From positions 64,375-103,234 of the forward strand of contig JALHYA010000010.1 in the NCBI GenBank assembly GCA_022868165.1: a stretch of DNA of 38,860 bases. The letters are read 5' to 3'. The number at the start of each line of letters is the position of its first letter. Position 1 is the first letter of the stretch. A program made the position numbers and the translations under genes. The DNA comes from Patescibacteria group bacterium (GTDB taxonomy: Bacteria > Patescibacteriota > Microgenomatia > UBA8517). Shown in pieces: positions 1 through 9,523 of this stretch. Below the pieces are notes generated by a model. It searched no databases and was not told where the DNA came from. It worked only from the letters and a program-made list of their open reading frames with translations.

Positions 1-770
1 ACAAGAGCTCCTTGGGAAATTGCCAAGTGAATGAGAATTTTTCTGAAGGCAGCTTTCTTTTTAAAGTGGCTTGCAATCAGATATCCCCAGAATGCGATTT
101 CCATAAAAGCAAAGCCGAAGAGACCGGAACGGGATTTGGTAAAGATTAATATCAGGAAGAAAAGAGTTGAAACCGCAATCCAGAGCCAGTAGATTTTATT
201 TTTTAACGGTTTTTCGATATCGAAAGCGAATTTCCATCCGATTGGAATCAGGGCTGTGACCCAAGCAGCAAGCCAGTTTGGCTGCCCGAGTGTCGAGAAA
301 ACCCTATTTTGAACATCCTGCACCCAGAGATTTTTGTCAATTCCGAAGTGTTCCAAAACGCCGTAAAGGCAAACCAAAACACCGGAACCCAAGAGAAAAT
401 ACAAAGCTTTTTTTGTTTTCTTGGCATCCATATTTGAGACAAATGCCCAGTAGAGTAGGGCATAACTTATGCTCGATAAAAGTCCCCCGTTGAATCTTGA
501 GTAATAGCCCAAAAGCGAAGTCCTGAAGTCAATAGAGGTGATAGTCGAAAAAATTTGAGAGACAAGAAAGACAATAAGAGGAATATCCAATATTGTGCGA
601 CGGAAGATAAACTTTTTGCCAGCAACCATTTTTGCTCCCCAAGCGACCATAATTAGAACCATGAGGGCGTATGTTGCCAGCATTTTATTAAATTCGAAAA
701 GCTCCGCAGTATACGGATAAAGAACGATTGGCACAAAAGACAGCAGGATGTAAAAAAGCACTTCAATCAT
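1..770 (-). CDS. O-antigen ligase (Wzy/WaaL)-like polytopic membrane protein, 3' end truncated by window edge
   Basis: Not in the ORF track because it runs off the window. Reverse-strand reading from ATG at 770 gives MIEVLFYILLSFVPIVLYPYTAELFEFNKMLATYALMVLIMVAWGAK...YYSRFNGGLLSSISYALLYWAFVSNM...LEHFGIDKNLWVQDVQNRVFSTLGQPNWLAAWVTALIP; hydrophobic, GQPNWLAAW-type motif. Confidence 0.7.
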   Translation of the reverse strand, partial: MIEVLFYILLSFVPIVLYPYTAELFEFNKMLATYALMVLIMVAWGAKMVAGKKFIFRRTILDIPLIVFLVSQIFSTITSIDFRTSLLGYYSRFNGGLLSSISYALLYWAFVSNMDAKKTKKALYFLLGSGVLVCLYGVLEHFGIDKNLWVQDVQNRVFSTLGQPNWLAAWVTALIPIGWKFAFDIEKPLKNKIYWLWIAVSTLFFLILIFTKSRSGLFGFAFMEIAFWGYLIASHFKKKAAFRKILIHLAISQGAL

Positions 771-815
771 TACAAGAAGAATGTACACCAGAATGAAAAA
801 GAATTGAAGTGGCCT

Positions 816-843
816 TTGAAAAATTTAGATGCCGCGTTATACT
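816..843 (+). promoter_or_regulatory. sigma70-like promoter for mreB
   Basis: TTGAAA (816-821), 16 bp spacer, TATACT (838-843). Confidence 0.5.
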
Positions 844-856
844 CAATCCGCTATAA

Positions 857-945
857 CATCCTCCGCATGCTAAGGCATGCGGTTTCCCTTGAGGGAAGGA
901 TGATATATCAGGTTCAATTCCTCCACGAATTAAAAAAATTCGTGG
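857..945 (+). ncRNA. structured mreB leader / possible mobile-element-end RNA
   Basis: CATCCT(857-862)/AGGATG(897-902) encloses CCGCATGC(863-870)/GCATGCGG(875-882) and TCCC(885-888)/GGGA(893-896), followed by CCACGAATT(923-931)/AATTCGTGG(937-945). Confidence 0.5.
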
Positions 946-961
946 TATCCTTGAAACTGTT

Positions 962-2014
962 ATGAATTTCTCCTTAGTAAACCGCATTCTTGGGCTTTTT
1001 TCCCACGACATCGGAATCGATTTGGGAACGTCTAATACTCTCGTGTATGTTCGCGGAAAGGGAATTGTTATTAGAGAACCTTCGGCTGTGGCCCGTCGCA
1101 AAAAAACAAAAGAGATTTTGGCAATCGGAGCATCCGCAAAAAAAATGCTGGGTCGGGTGCCATCGTCAATTGAAGCGCTAAGACCCCTAAGAGACGGAGT
1201 TATCGCCGACTTTGATGCAACGGCCGCGATGCTTACCTATTACATTAAAAGAGTTCACGACACCGGAGGAAATATTCCCAAAATTCCCCGGCCCAGGGTA
1301 GTAATCGGCATTCCTTCCGGAGTTACGGAAGTCGAAAGACGTGCCGTTGCCGATGCGGCAATAGAGGCAGGGGCAAGGGAAGCAAATCTTATTGAGGAGC
1401 CAATGGCTGCGGCAATCGGAGCGGGACTGCCGGTCGAAGGTCCGGAAGGAATTTTTATTGTTGATATCGGCGGAGGGACGACGGAAATGGGTGTAATCTC
1501 CATGGGTGGGATTGTAGTCGGTCGCTCGATAAGAATTGCCGGGGATGAGATGGACGAGGCGATAATTAATTATGTCCGCCTTAAATATTCACTCCTTCTG
1601 GGCCAGCCCTCCGCGGAGGAAGTAAAAATTTTAATAGGCAGCGCAGGAGTGGAAAAAGAAAAGTATGCAGTAGTTAGGGGACGGGATTTGGAAAACGGGC
1701 TTCCAAAATCAATAAAGCTTGCGGGAAGCGAAATACGCGAGGCGCTGTCTCCGATCGTACAGGAAATAATAGGAACAATTACTGATACAATGCAGGAAAC
1801 CCCGCCGGAGTTACTCTCGGATGTTATGGAAAGAGGAATTTATATGGCCGGGGGAGGTTCGATGTTGCCGCAAATTGATAAAATGATTTCGGAAGCGACA
1901 AAAATGCCGGTTTATGTATCCGAGGATCCCTTAACCTGCGTTGTCCGCGGATGCGGAAAAGTTTTGGAGGATAACGGACTTTTGGCAAAAATTCGAGTTT
2001 CGCGAGGGCTATAA
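962..2014 (+). CDS. mreB: Rod shape-determining protein MreB
   Basis: HDIGIDLGTSNTLVYVRGKGIVIREPSAVA, FIVDIGGGTTE, MAGGGSMLPQID. Confidence 0.97.
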   Translation: MNFSLVNRILGLFSHDIGIDLGTSNTLVYVRGKGIVIREPSAVARRKKTKEILAIGASAKKMLGRVPSSIEALRPLRDGVIADFDATAAMLTYYIKRVHDTGGNIPKIPRPRVVIGIPSGVTEVERRAVADAAIEAGAREANLIEEPMAAAIGAGLPVEGPEGIFIVDIGGGTTEMGVISMGGIVVGRSIRIAGDEMDEAIINYVRLKYSLLLGQPSAEEVKILIGSAGVEKEKYAVVRGRDLENGLPKSIKLAGSEIREALSPIVQEIIGTITDTMQETPPELLSDVMERGIYMAGGGSMLPQIDKMISEATKMPVYVSEDPLTCVVRGCGKVLEDNGLLAKIRVSRGL

Positions 2015-2016
2015 AA

Positions 2017-3594
2017 ATGGAACGCCTGTCTTCCGTAACAACAGAAAGCTGGCTGCCTTGGTTTTGGCGGGGAGTTTTAATTTTACTTTTCCTAGTTCTT
2101 ATTGGCCGGCTTTTCGAACTTCAAATTATTAAAGGCAATTACTACAAGGCGCTTGCGGAGGGAAACAGAATTCGGCGTGTCCCGATTGTTGCACCCAGGG
2201 GAAAAATATTGGCGAGAGGAGGGGAAATTCTGGTAGGAAATAAAGAGGTTGTTGAGAAAATAGTTTTTGACCCTACTGAGGGATATACAAAAACAACCGA
2301 CACTCGCGGCGCAAAACCCGAACAGTTGATAACGGAACATCAGAGAGATTATAAACTCGGTCAGGCATTTGCGCATGCAGGTGGGTATTTGGGAGAAGTC
2401 TCCCCGGATGAGGTGGGAAAAATCGACCCGCGCTGTCCGGAAAGAGGACCATGGAAAATAGGCCAGCTTGTAGGCCGTTCGGGATTGGAAAGGGAGTATA
2501 ATTGCACTCTTTCCGGAAACGACGGGGAAGAGCTGGTAGAAGTCGACGCCTCCGGCAAAGAGGTCAGAATATTGGGGAAGAAAAACCCGATTCCGGGAAA
2601 CGATCTAAAAACTTCAATTTCTTTTTCTTTGCAAGAAAAAGTCGCAAAAGCCCTGGATAAAAAGGGTGCCGTGGTTGCTACCGACGGAAAAGGCGAGGTT
2701 TTGGCATACTTTTCTTTTCCTTCATACGATCCAACCAAAGTCGGGGCATATTTGAATGATCCAAACCTGCCGCTTTTTGATAGAGTGGTCGGCGGACTTT
2801 TCCATCCGGGTTCTGTTTTTAAGCCCATTGTCGCAATGGGGGCCTTGGAGGAAAGAAAAATAGACAAAAATTACATCTTTAGCGATCCTGGCGTAATTCG
2901 GGTGGGAACTTTTTCTTATTCCAATTGGTACTTTAACCAATACGGAAAGACGGAAGGAGAAATTGGTTTGGTCCGCGCGATCGCCCGCTCAACCGATACG
3001 TTCTTCTACGCTATTGGAGCAATGATTGGTCCGGACAAAATTGCCCAGTGGGCAAATAAATTTGGCATGGGGCAGCCCACAGGAATCGATATCCCCGGTG
3101 AAATTCCTGACTTAATTCCCACTCCCGAATGGAAGTTGAAAGTTACGAAACAGCAATGGTTTTTGGGGAATACATATCACTATGCAATCGGTCAAGGAGA
3201 TATTGCGGTTAAGCCGCTTAGCGTCAATGTCGAAACTTCAACAATTGCCGAAGAAGGCACACAGTGTTTGCCCAAAATTGCCCAGAACCCTTCATGCAAG
3301 GATTTGAAAATCGACAAAGAGGATTTGGCTTTAGTTAAAGAAGGAATGATAGAAGCCTGCAGTACCGGCGGCACGGGATATACGTTTTTCGATTTTAAGC
3401 CGCAGGTTGCCTGTAAAACAGGAACGGCGGAGACGGCGGTTGACGGAGAACCCCATGCGTGGTTTACGGTTTTTGCCCCCGCAGATTCTCCTCAAATAGT
3501 ATTAACTGTAATGGTGGAACGCGGAGGAGAAGGTTCCAAAGTAGCCGGCCCAATTGCGAGGGACATTATGAATTCTTGGTTTCTCAAAAAGTGA
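2017..3594 (+). CDS. mrdA: Penicillin-binding protein 2 (peptidoglycan transpeptidase)
   Basis: N-terminal TM, PBP dimerisation region, transpeptidase SxxK (PGSVFKPI) and KTGTAE motif; next to mreB. Confidence 0.92.
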   Translation: MERLSSVTTESWLPWFWRGVLILLFLVLIGRLFELQIIKGNYYKALAEGNRIRRVPIVAPRGKILARGGEILVGNKEVVEKIVFDPTEGYTKTTDTRGAKPEQLITEHQRDYKLGQAFAHAGGYLGEVSPDEVGKIDPRCPERGPWKIGQLVGRSGLEREYNCTLSGNDGEELVEVDASGKEVRILGKKNPIPGNDLKTSISFSLQEKVAKALDKKGAVVATDGKGEVLAYFSFPSYDPTKVGAYLNDPNLPLFDRVVGGLFHPGSVFKPIVAMGALEERKIDKNYIFSDPGVIRVGTFSYSNWYFNQYGKTEGEIGLVRAIARSTDTFFYAIGAMIGPDKIAQWANKFGMGQPTGIDIPGEIPDLIPTPEWKLKVTKQQWFLGNTYHYAIGQGDIAVKPLSVNVETSTIAEEGTQCLPKIAQNPSCKDLKIDKEDLALVKEGMIEACSTGGTGYTFFDFKPQVACKTGTAETAVDGEPHAWFTVFAPADSPQIVLTVMVERGGEGSKVAGPIARDIMNSWFLKK

Positions 3595-4670
3595 AAGAAA
3601 GAGAATATCTTCTGGCGCTTTCGGCCTTTATCCCTTTTGGCCCCAAACGGATAGAACTTTTAACGGGATACTTCGGCAGCGCCAAAAAGACTTGGAAAAT
3701 TTCACAAAAGAAACTTCTTGAAGTCGGCATTAATGAAAAAACTGTTTTGGCATTTGAAACATTTCGCAAATCTTTCGACATAACCGAATATTTAAAAAAA
3801 CTCGAAAAACTCCGCATCGATTATGTTTGTAAAAAAGACAAGGATTATCCGGAAAACCTGCGGAATCTTGAAAACGCTCCGACAATTTTATACACCCGGG
3901 GAAAATTAAAGCCTTCGGACGCAAACGCGATTGCTATAGTCGGATCAAGAAAAATGACGTCTTATGGGCGGGAAGTTACGGAACGTTTTGCATCGGAATT
4001 GGCTGGTTTCGGTATAACCATAATTTCGGGCTTGGCGAGGGGAATCGATACCGCGGCCCATAAAGCAGCACTCGCAGCGACAGGGAGAACAATTGCAGTT
4101 TTAGGGTGCGGTTTGGACAGCGTCTATCCGCCGGAGAATTTCGTCTTGGCAAAGGAAATTGTTAAAAGCGGGGCACTGGTATCGGAATATCCGCTCGGAC
4201 ATCCCGCTCTTCCGATTAATTTCGCCAGTCGCAACAGAATAGTTTCGGGACTTTCAAAAGCAGTTTTGGTTGTAGAAGGGGCCGAAAAAAGCGGTACGCT
4301 TCTTACTGCATCAAGCGCCGCAGAACAGGGAAGATGTGTGTTTGCTGTACCGGGACAGATTACCTCACCGCTCTCGGCCGCCCCGATATTTTTGTTGAAA
4401 AACGGAGCCAAAATGGCAACAAATACGGGGGACATTTTGGAGGAATTGGATATCCAAGTTAAGGTAGACAGGGAAAAGATTGAGAAAGTTTTACCCGCAA
4501 GCCCCGAAGAAGAAATTTTGCTTGAGGTTTTGGCCAATGAACCCTTACATCTTGACGAGGTTGTTAGAATATCTTCTTTGGACACGCCGAGTGTTTCTGC
4601 TAGACTGACTATTATGGAATTAAAAGGGCTTGTAAAAAATATGGGAGGCGGAGTATACAGAAAAATATGA
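3591..4670 (+). CDS. dprA: DNA processing protein DprA
   Basis: GSRKMTSYGREV, ISGLARGIDTAAHKAAL, AVLGCGLDSVYPPEN, AEKSGTLLTAS. Start revised to GTG 3591 (GTGA overlap with mrdA stop). Confidence 0.95.
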   Translation: MKEREYLLALSAFIPFGPKRIELLTGYFGSAKKTWKISQKKLLEVGINEKTVLAFETFRKSFDITEYLKKLEKLRIDYVCKKDKDYPENLRNLENAPTILYTRGKLKPSDANAIAIVGSRKMTSYGREVTERFASELAGFGITIISGLARGIDTAAHKAALAATGRTIAVLGCGLDSVYPPENFVLAKEIVKSGALVSEYPLGHPALPINFASRNRIVSGLSKAVLVVEGAEKSGTLLTASSAAEQGRCVFAVPGQITSPLSAAPIFLLKNGAKMATNTGDILEELDIQVKVDREKIEKVLPASPEEEILLEVLANEPLHLDEVVRISSLDTPSVSARLTIMELKGLVKNMGGGVYRKI

Positions 4671-6613
4671 ATTTAATAATTGTCGAATCTCCCACAAAAG
4701 CAAACACGCTTTCGAGATTTCTCGGGGAGGGATATGACGTGGAGGCAACAAGGGGACATGTTATGGATTTGCCAAAAAGCGAGTTGGGTATTGATGTCAA
4801 ACAAAATTTCAAGCCGACCTACGTTGCGGTAGAAAAAAGTCTTGATGCGGTTGAGAGGATTAAGTCCCAAGCAAAAAAGGCAAGCAAAGTTTATCTGGCA
4901 ACTGACCCGGATAGGGAAGGCGAGGCAATAGCCGAACATGTTAAGGACATAATCGGGGACCACAAGACGGTAAGAATTGTTTTCCACGAAATTACCAAGG
5001 ACGCGGTTGAGGAGGCAATCAAAAATCCAAGAGACATCGACCAGAGCTTGGTTGACGCCCAGATAGCCAGAAGAGTTTTGGATAGACTTGTAGGTTATAA
5101 ACTTTCGCCTCTTTTGTGGAGAAAAGTTCGACGCGGACTTTCGGCGGGAAGGGTACAAACGGTAACGGTCCGGCTTATTGTCGAAAAAGAACGGGAAATC
5201 GAAAAGTTTAAACAGGAAGAATATTGGGAAATTTGGGTTGACGTAAAGGGTAAGGATGCAAAGGCATTTTCGGTTAAATTAGTCAAAATCGGAGAGAAGA
5301 CCGAGGATGTAAAAAACGGTAAGGATGCCAAAAAAATTGTTGGGGATTTGCAAAAATCAAAATATGAAGTTTTGGATGTTTCCAAGAAAGAAGTCGTAAA
5401 AAATCCTTATTCTCCTTTTACAACTTCAACCATGACCCAAGCCGGTGCCAGGATTTTCGGTTGGTCCGCAAAAAGAACGATGTCGATTGCCCAGCATCTT
5501 TATGAGCAGGGACTAATTACCTATCACAGAACCGACTCGGCTCACATCGCGGAGGCGGCGGTCAAAAAACTGCGAGATTATATTAAAAGCGAATATGGAG
5601 AGAAGTATCTTTCTCCCGAACCCCGGATTTACAAAACAACTTCCAAGGTCGCCCAGGAGGCACACGAAGCAATTCGTCCGACAAATCTTAATGCGAAACT
5701 AAAATCCGAAGGCAAGTATGCGCGGGACGAAGAAACACTTTACTCTCTTATATGGAAAAGATTTGTTGCCTGTCAGATGGCATCTTCGATTTACGACGAA
5801 ACCACAATTGATGTTTCGGCCAACCCTGACTACCTGCTAAGGACCACCGGGCAGACAATGAAATTCGACGGGTGGAGAAAAGTATTGCCTGCGGGTAAAG
5901 TTGCCGAAGAGGTGGCAATAATTTTGCCGCAGGTTACAAAGGGCGAGCCACTTCATTTAATTAAAGTCAATTCTGCACAGAAGTTTACGGAACCCCCCGC
6001 GCGCTTTAACGAAGCGTCTCTGATTAAAACTCTCGAGAAGCTCGGTATTGGCAGACCTTCGACATATGCGCCCATAATTTCAACCATACAGGTGAGAAAT
6101 TATGTTGAAAAGAAAGAGGGAAAGTTTTATCCCACACCGGTCGGTGTTGCAGTAAATGATTTTTTAATGGAGCATTTTCCGGACATTTTCGATTATCAGT
6201 TCACGGCAGAAATGGAAGGGGACCTTGATAAAATTGCAAACGGCGACGGGAAGTGGTCGGATTCAATAAAAAAATTCTGGAATCCTTTTAGTAAAACTCT
6301 TGAGATTGTAGAAAAGGGAAGCAAAAGGGTAAAGATTGAAGTTGAAAAACTTGGCATTAAATGCCCTGAATGTAAAGAAGGAGAGCTTGTCGTAAGAATC
6401 GGAAGATTCGGGAAATTTGTTTCCTGCTCGAGGTTTCCCGATTGCAAATACACCGACAAATATGTCGAAAAAGTCGGGATAAAGTGTCCGGAATGTAAAA
6501 CCGGAGACGTAATTGTCAAAAAGACCAGAACCGGAAAAAGATTTTACGGCTGCAGCCGCTACCCCGAGTGCAAATGGGCTTCCTGGCGAAATCCCCTGCC
6601 GCCAAAAGCGTAA
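4667..6613 (+). CDS. topA: DNA topoisomerase I with C-terminal zinc ribbons
   Basis: MNLIIVESPTKANTLSRFLG, TDPDREGEAIA, ITYHRTDS, two CPEC...C zinc-ribbon repeats. ATGA overlap with dprA. Confidence 0.97.
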   Translation: MNLIIVESPTKANTLSRFLGEGYDVEATRGHVMDLPKSELGIDVKQNFKPTYVAVEKSLDAVERIKSQAKKASKVYLATDPDREGEAIAEHVKDIIGDHKTVRIVFHEITKDAVEEAIKNPRDIDQSLVDAQIARRVLDRLVGYKLSPLLWRKVRRGLSAGRVQTVTVRLIVEKEREIEKFKQEEYWEIWVDVKGKDAKAFSVKLVKIGEKTEDVKNGKDAKKIVGDLQKSKYEVLDVSKKEVVKNPYSPFTTSTMTQAGARIFGWSAKRTMSIAQHLYEQGLITYHRTDSAHIAEAAVKKLRDYIKSEYGEKYLSPEPRIYKTTSKVAQEAHEAIRPTNLNAKLKSEGKYARDEETLYSLIWKRFVACQMASSIYDETTIDVSANPDYLLRTTGQTMKFDGWRKVLPAGKVAEEVAIILPQVTKGEPLHLIKVNSAQKFTEPPARFNEASLIKTLEKLGIGRPSTYAPIISTIQVRNYVEKKEGKFYPTPVGVAVNDFLMEHFPDIFDYQFTAEMEGDLDKIANGDGKWSDSIKKFWNPFSKTLEIVEKGSKRVKIEVEKLGIKCPECKEGELVVRIGRFGKFVSCSRFPDCKYTDKYVEKVGIKCPECKTGDVIVKKTRTGKRFYGCSRYPECKWASWRNPLPPKA

Positions 6614-6622
6614 GTTTGCGTA

Positions 6623-6651
6623 TTGACACACCCGCCCTACCTTTGTTAAAA
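6623..6651 (+). promoter_or_regulatory. promoter upstream of dut
   Basis: TTGACA (6623-6628), 17 bp, TTAAAA (6646-6651); weak -10. Confidence 0.35.
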
Positions 6652-6670
6652 CCACCAGAGAGAACTTTTC

Positions 6671-7111
6671 ATGGCGAGATATAGGAAACCTACACTCAAA
6701 TTTAAACTTCTCGCAAAAGGTGCAAAACTTCCTTTTTATGCTCACGACGATGACGCTGCTTTTGATCTTTATTCCACGACTTCTGGAACAATTAAAAAAG
6801 GCGAGATAAAAATTTTTCCAACAGGCATTGCCTCTGAGATTCCAAAGGGGTGGTTCGTATCGTTCCGTGGTAGGGGGAGTATGTCTAAGAACGGAATTGA
6901 TGTATTTGCGGGCGTAATTGATGCCGGCTATCGTGGAGAGTGGCAAGTCCTGCTTGCTAATACGGCGGGTAAAAGATATAGGGTCAAGAAGGGCGATAAG
7001 ATTGCCCAGGGAATATTACAACCCGCCCCCCAAGCAAAAATTGTAGAGGTCAAAAAATTATCGGAAAGCAAAAGAGGCGAGGGAGGTTTTGGAAGCACTG
7101 GAAGAAAATGA
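6671..7111 (+). CDS. dut: dUTP diphosphatase (dUTPase)
   Basis: DDDAAFDLYS, GRGSMSKNGIDVFAGVIDAGYRGEW, RGEGGFGSTG (motif 5). Confidence 0.93.
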   Translation: MARYRKPTLKFKLLAKGAKLPFYAHDDDAAFDLYSTTSGTIKKGEIKIFPTGIASEIPKGWFVSFRGRGSMSKNGIDVFAGVIDAGYRGEWQVLLANTAGKRYRVKKGDKIAQGILQPAPQAKIVEVKKLSESKRGEGGFGSTGRK

Positions 7112-8682
7112 CAGAGATTCTTGTAAAGGGAAAAACTCCAGAAGTAAATATTGCACTTCAGGCCGAAAGCATAATGAAGGAGAGAACTCCGTCTCCGGAA
7201 CAAGTAATTTATGAACCGACTATTGAATTTCTGGACGCTGGGGGACTACTTACAAGAGAAGAGCGTGGGAGGGTGATAGCAATGGGTGATAGAACAGCAA
7301 TTTCCTATAGAAACTTGTCGGAACAAGTTCTTAAGGACAGGGAAAAACCGGAAAAGACTTCGGATTTTTATTTAATGTATGCTCTCGCCGCAAGGTCATC
7401 AAATGAAATTGCCCACACAAGCATACTCGAACAGATAAATGTAGGGCCTGAACAATTTGGGGGAGACCCGCCAATTGTTATGGAAGGAATTTCGATTTTG
7501 TCCGGACTAAGAGATGTGTGCTCTCTCCGCCATTTTGGTTTTGAAGCTTTTTCCAGTCGCGGCGGGATATTTCCCGAAGGGTATTGGAGAATTCCCGCCC
7601 AATTGGGTGCAACCCCGATAGGAAATGAGCTTGCATTGATGAATCGGGAAATCTATGCAATTTATTTAGACCTGACAAAAAGAGGAGTAGAGCATTTTTT
7701 GCAGACTCTCAAACCGAACGAAGGGGAAACACTACCAAGATTTAGGTGGAGAGTTCTTTCTCATTCACTTGATGAGGCAAGACAAGTTACAAACGGAACT
7801 TTTCTCAATCATCTTTCAATGCACCCAAACAGCGCGTTGGCGCTTAGGGAAGCAATCGTCCAATTGGCATCCTCGGAATTTCCGGAAGCCCGGGAAATTG
7901 CCGATAGATTAAGAATTCTTGCCCAGAAAGGTTTACCCACTTTGATGCGCCATACGGAACTTTCGGAATATCAAATGGGGCTTGCCGAAAAAAGAAGAAA
8001 AATTGCCGAACATTTGGGGCTTACCAAAAAAGATGCCAATAATGCCAAAGTTGCCGAAAAATCGATGATGCTCGGTGCAAAAGCCACAGACAATAGTGAA
8101 GAGGTTTTTCTCGCAGCATTTCTAGCAGACGGTGGAGATGTAAGTTTGGCAGAGGCGTACATAAAAGTTAAAGAACTTTCCCCTGAAGAAAAAGCAAGCC
8201 ACATAGCCGAAATATTTGCAGGAATTGGGTTACACGATAAGCCTCCTCGGCAATTGGAGATGATAAGAATTACTGGAATGTTTGAAATGTCTTTGGGGGC
8301 GATTTATGAAGCCATAAGGCACAGGCTTCTTACACACCTTGTTTCCCGTCTTACAATTCGACGTGGACATACCACACCCGAACTTTACCACAAGTTGGGA
8401 ATTACGGACGAATATGAAGAAGGAATTAATCTTAACGAAAAACAATATCGTCTGGTCGAGAGTCTGGGACCGTCCTACGATATTTTTAAAGATTATTTTG
8501 TCGCAAGAGGACATATAATTCCCTATACTTTCAAAATAAGCGGTCTTGATGTTTTCCATTTTCTCAAAGTCAGGGCATCGAATGGTGCACACCCCGACAT
8601 AAGTGGACCGGCTTTTGAACTGGAGAGTCTTTTGAGGATGAATCACCCGGCAGTTTTTAACCATTTGGTCAAAAAAAGTTGA
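7108..8682 (+). CDS. ThyX-like (FAD-dependent thymidylate synthase family) fused double-domain protein
   Basis: Two ThyX-like halves: DEARQVTNGTFLNHLSMHPNSALALREAIVQLASSEFPEAREIADRL and YEAIRHRLLTHLVSRLTIRR...FLKVRASNGAHPDI. RHR motif present but the rest of RHRxxSxNxxSxRY is degenerate. ATGA overlap with dut. Confidence 0.7.
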   Translation: MTEILVKGKTPEVNIALQAESIMKERTPSPEQVIYEPTIEFLDAGGLLTREERGRVIAMGDRTAISYRNLSEQVLKDREKPEKTSDFYLMYALAARSSNEIAHTSILEQINVGPEQFGGDPPIVMEGISILSGLRDVCSLRHFGFEAFSSRGGIFPEGYWRIPAQLGATPIGNELALMNREIYAIYLDLTKRGVEHFLQTLKPNEGETLPRFRWRVLSHSLDEARQVTNGTFLNHLSMHPNSALALREAIVQLASSEFPEAREIADRLRILAQKGLPTLMRHTELSEYQMGLAEKRRKIAEHLGLTKKDANNAKVAEKSMMLGAKATDNSEEVFLAAFLADGGDVSLAEAYIKVKELSPEEKASHIAEIFAGIGLHDKPPRQLEMIRITGMFEMSLGAIYEAIRHRLLTHLVSRLTIRRGHTTPELYHKLGITDEYEEGINLNEKQYRLVESLGPSYDIFKDYFVARGHIIPYTFKISGLDVFHFLKVRASNGAHPDISGPAFELESLLRMNHPAVFNHLVKKS

Positions 8683-8683
8683 A

Positions 8684-9523
8684 ATGGCAGAAAGAAAACA
8701 GTCAGTTCAAGAAGAACAAATAATCGGGACGGAGCAGGAGCAAAGAAAAAAGGCTCCGTTTTTTGCCATTGTAGGTGCTCCGGCTGTAGGCAAGACCGCG
8801 CTTTTAGATTTAATGACCACTTCCTTAGGGATTCAGCCGGTTCAGGAAAAGTTTGCCGGAAATAAAGAACTTGTTAAATTTTATACTTCCGGGCGTCCCC
8901 AAGAGCACAGTTTTAAAGCCCAAATGTTTTTTCTTGGCCTCACGATTGCCCAGACGCGTTCTTACAGAGAAGTATTGCTTCGTCAAGCGATTGTCCAAGA
9001 CCAGGGGATGGAGGGGAATATGGTAATTGCCGATACCCAGCATAAACTTGGAGATATGACAGATATCGAATTTTCGATGTACACAGAATCTTTTAATCTT
9101 ATAGTTGGTGCCCAAGGTTTTCCAAAACCGGATATCTATATAGCCCTTACTGCCGAGTACGAAATCATAAAACAGAGAATAATCGACAGAGGCAGAGAAA
9201 TGGAACTTCAAATGATGCAGAGCCATCCTAACTATTTTCCATCATTGGTAGAGAATTTTGATAACTGGCTTAGAGAAAAAACCAGGAGGGCACCAGTGAT
9301 TGTTATAGATACAGGAAAAGTGGACATATGTGAGGAAGACAAAAGAGATTTTTTGGTAAAAGAAATTTGCGATTGGTCTACTTATTACCTAACGAGTCCC
9401 AACCAGCTTGGTGGTAAAAGCCAAGATGGGACAAGTTTTATTTTGCCGGATTTCGCTCTTCACCCCCGTTTATTTTATCGGTCCAAAAGTTATTCTATCG
9501 ACAAACAAAGAAAGCAATTATGA
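8684..9523 (+). CDS. Deoxynucleoside kinase-like P-loop protein
   Basis: Walker A GAPAVGKTAL, DIYIALTAEYEIIKQRIIDRGREME; located between ThyX-like gene and tmk. Confidence 0.7.
   Translation: MAERKQSVQEEQIIGTEQEQRKKAPFFAIVGAPAVGKTALLDLMTTSLGIQPVQEKFAGNKELVKFYTSGRPQEHSFKAQMFFLGLTIAQTRSYREVLLRQAIVQDQGMEGNMVIADTQHKLGDMTDIEFSMYTESFNLIVGAQGFPKPDIYIALTAEYEIIKQRIIDRGREMELQMMQSHPNYFPSLVENFDNWLREKTRRAPVIVIDTGKVDICEEDKRDFLVKEICDWSTYYLTSPNQLGGKSQDGTSFILPDFALHPRLFYRSKSYSIDKQRKQL

Noticed and set aside
909-931. GGTTCAATTCC before mreB resembles a tRNA T-arm, raising a permuted or pseudo-tRNA
   Set aside because: T stem pairs for only three bp and no D or anticodon arm can be found on either side.
2361-2867. 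Reverse-strand 168-aa ORF opposite mrdA (also others such as 4124-4585, 16249-16656, 21960-22595, 19607-20020)
   Set aside because: Shadow ORFs antisense to clear conserved genes; translations are low-quality Ser/Phe-rich with no motifs.
3459-3590. N-terminal extension of the dprA ORF in the ORF track
   Set aside because: Overlaps the mrdA 3' end out of frame; GTG at 3591 with GTGA overlap gives a normal DprA start.
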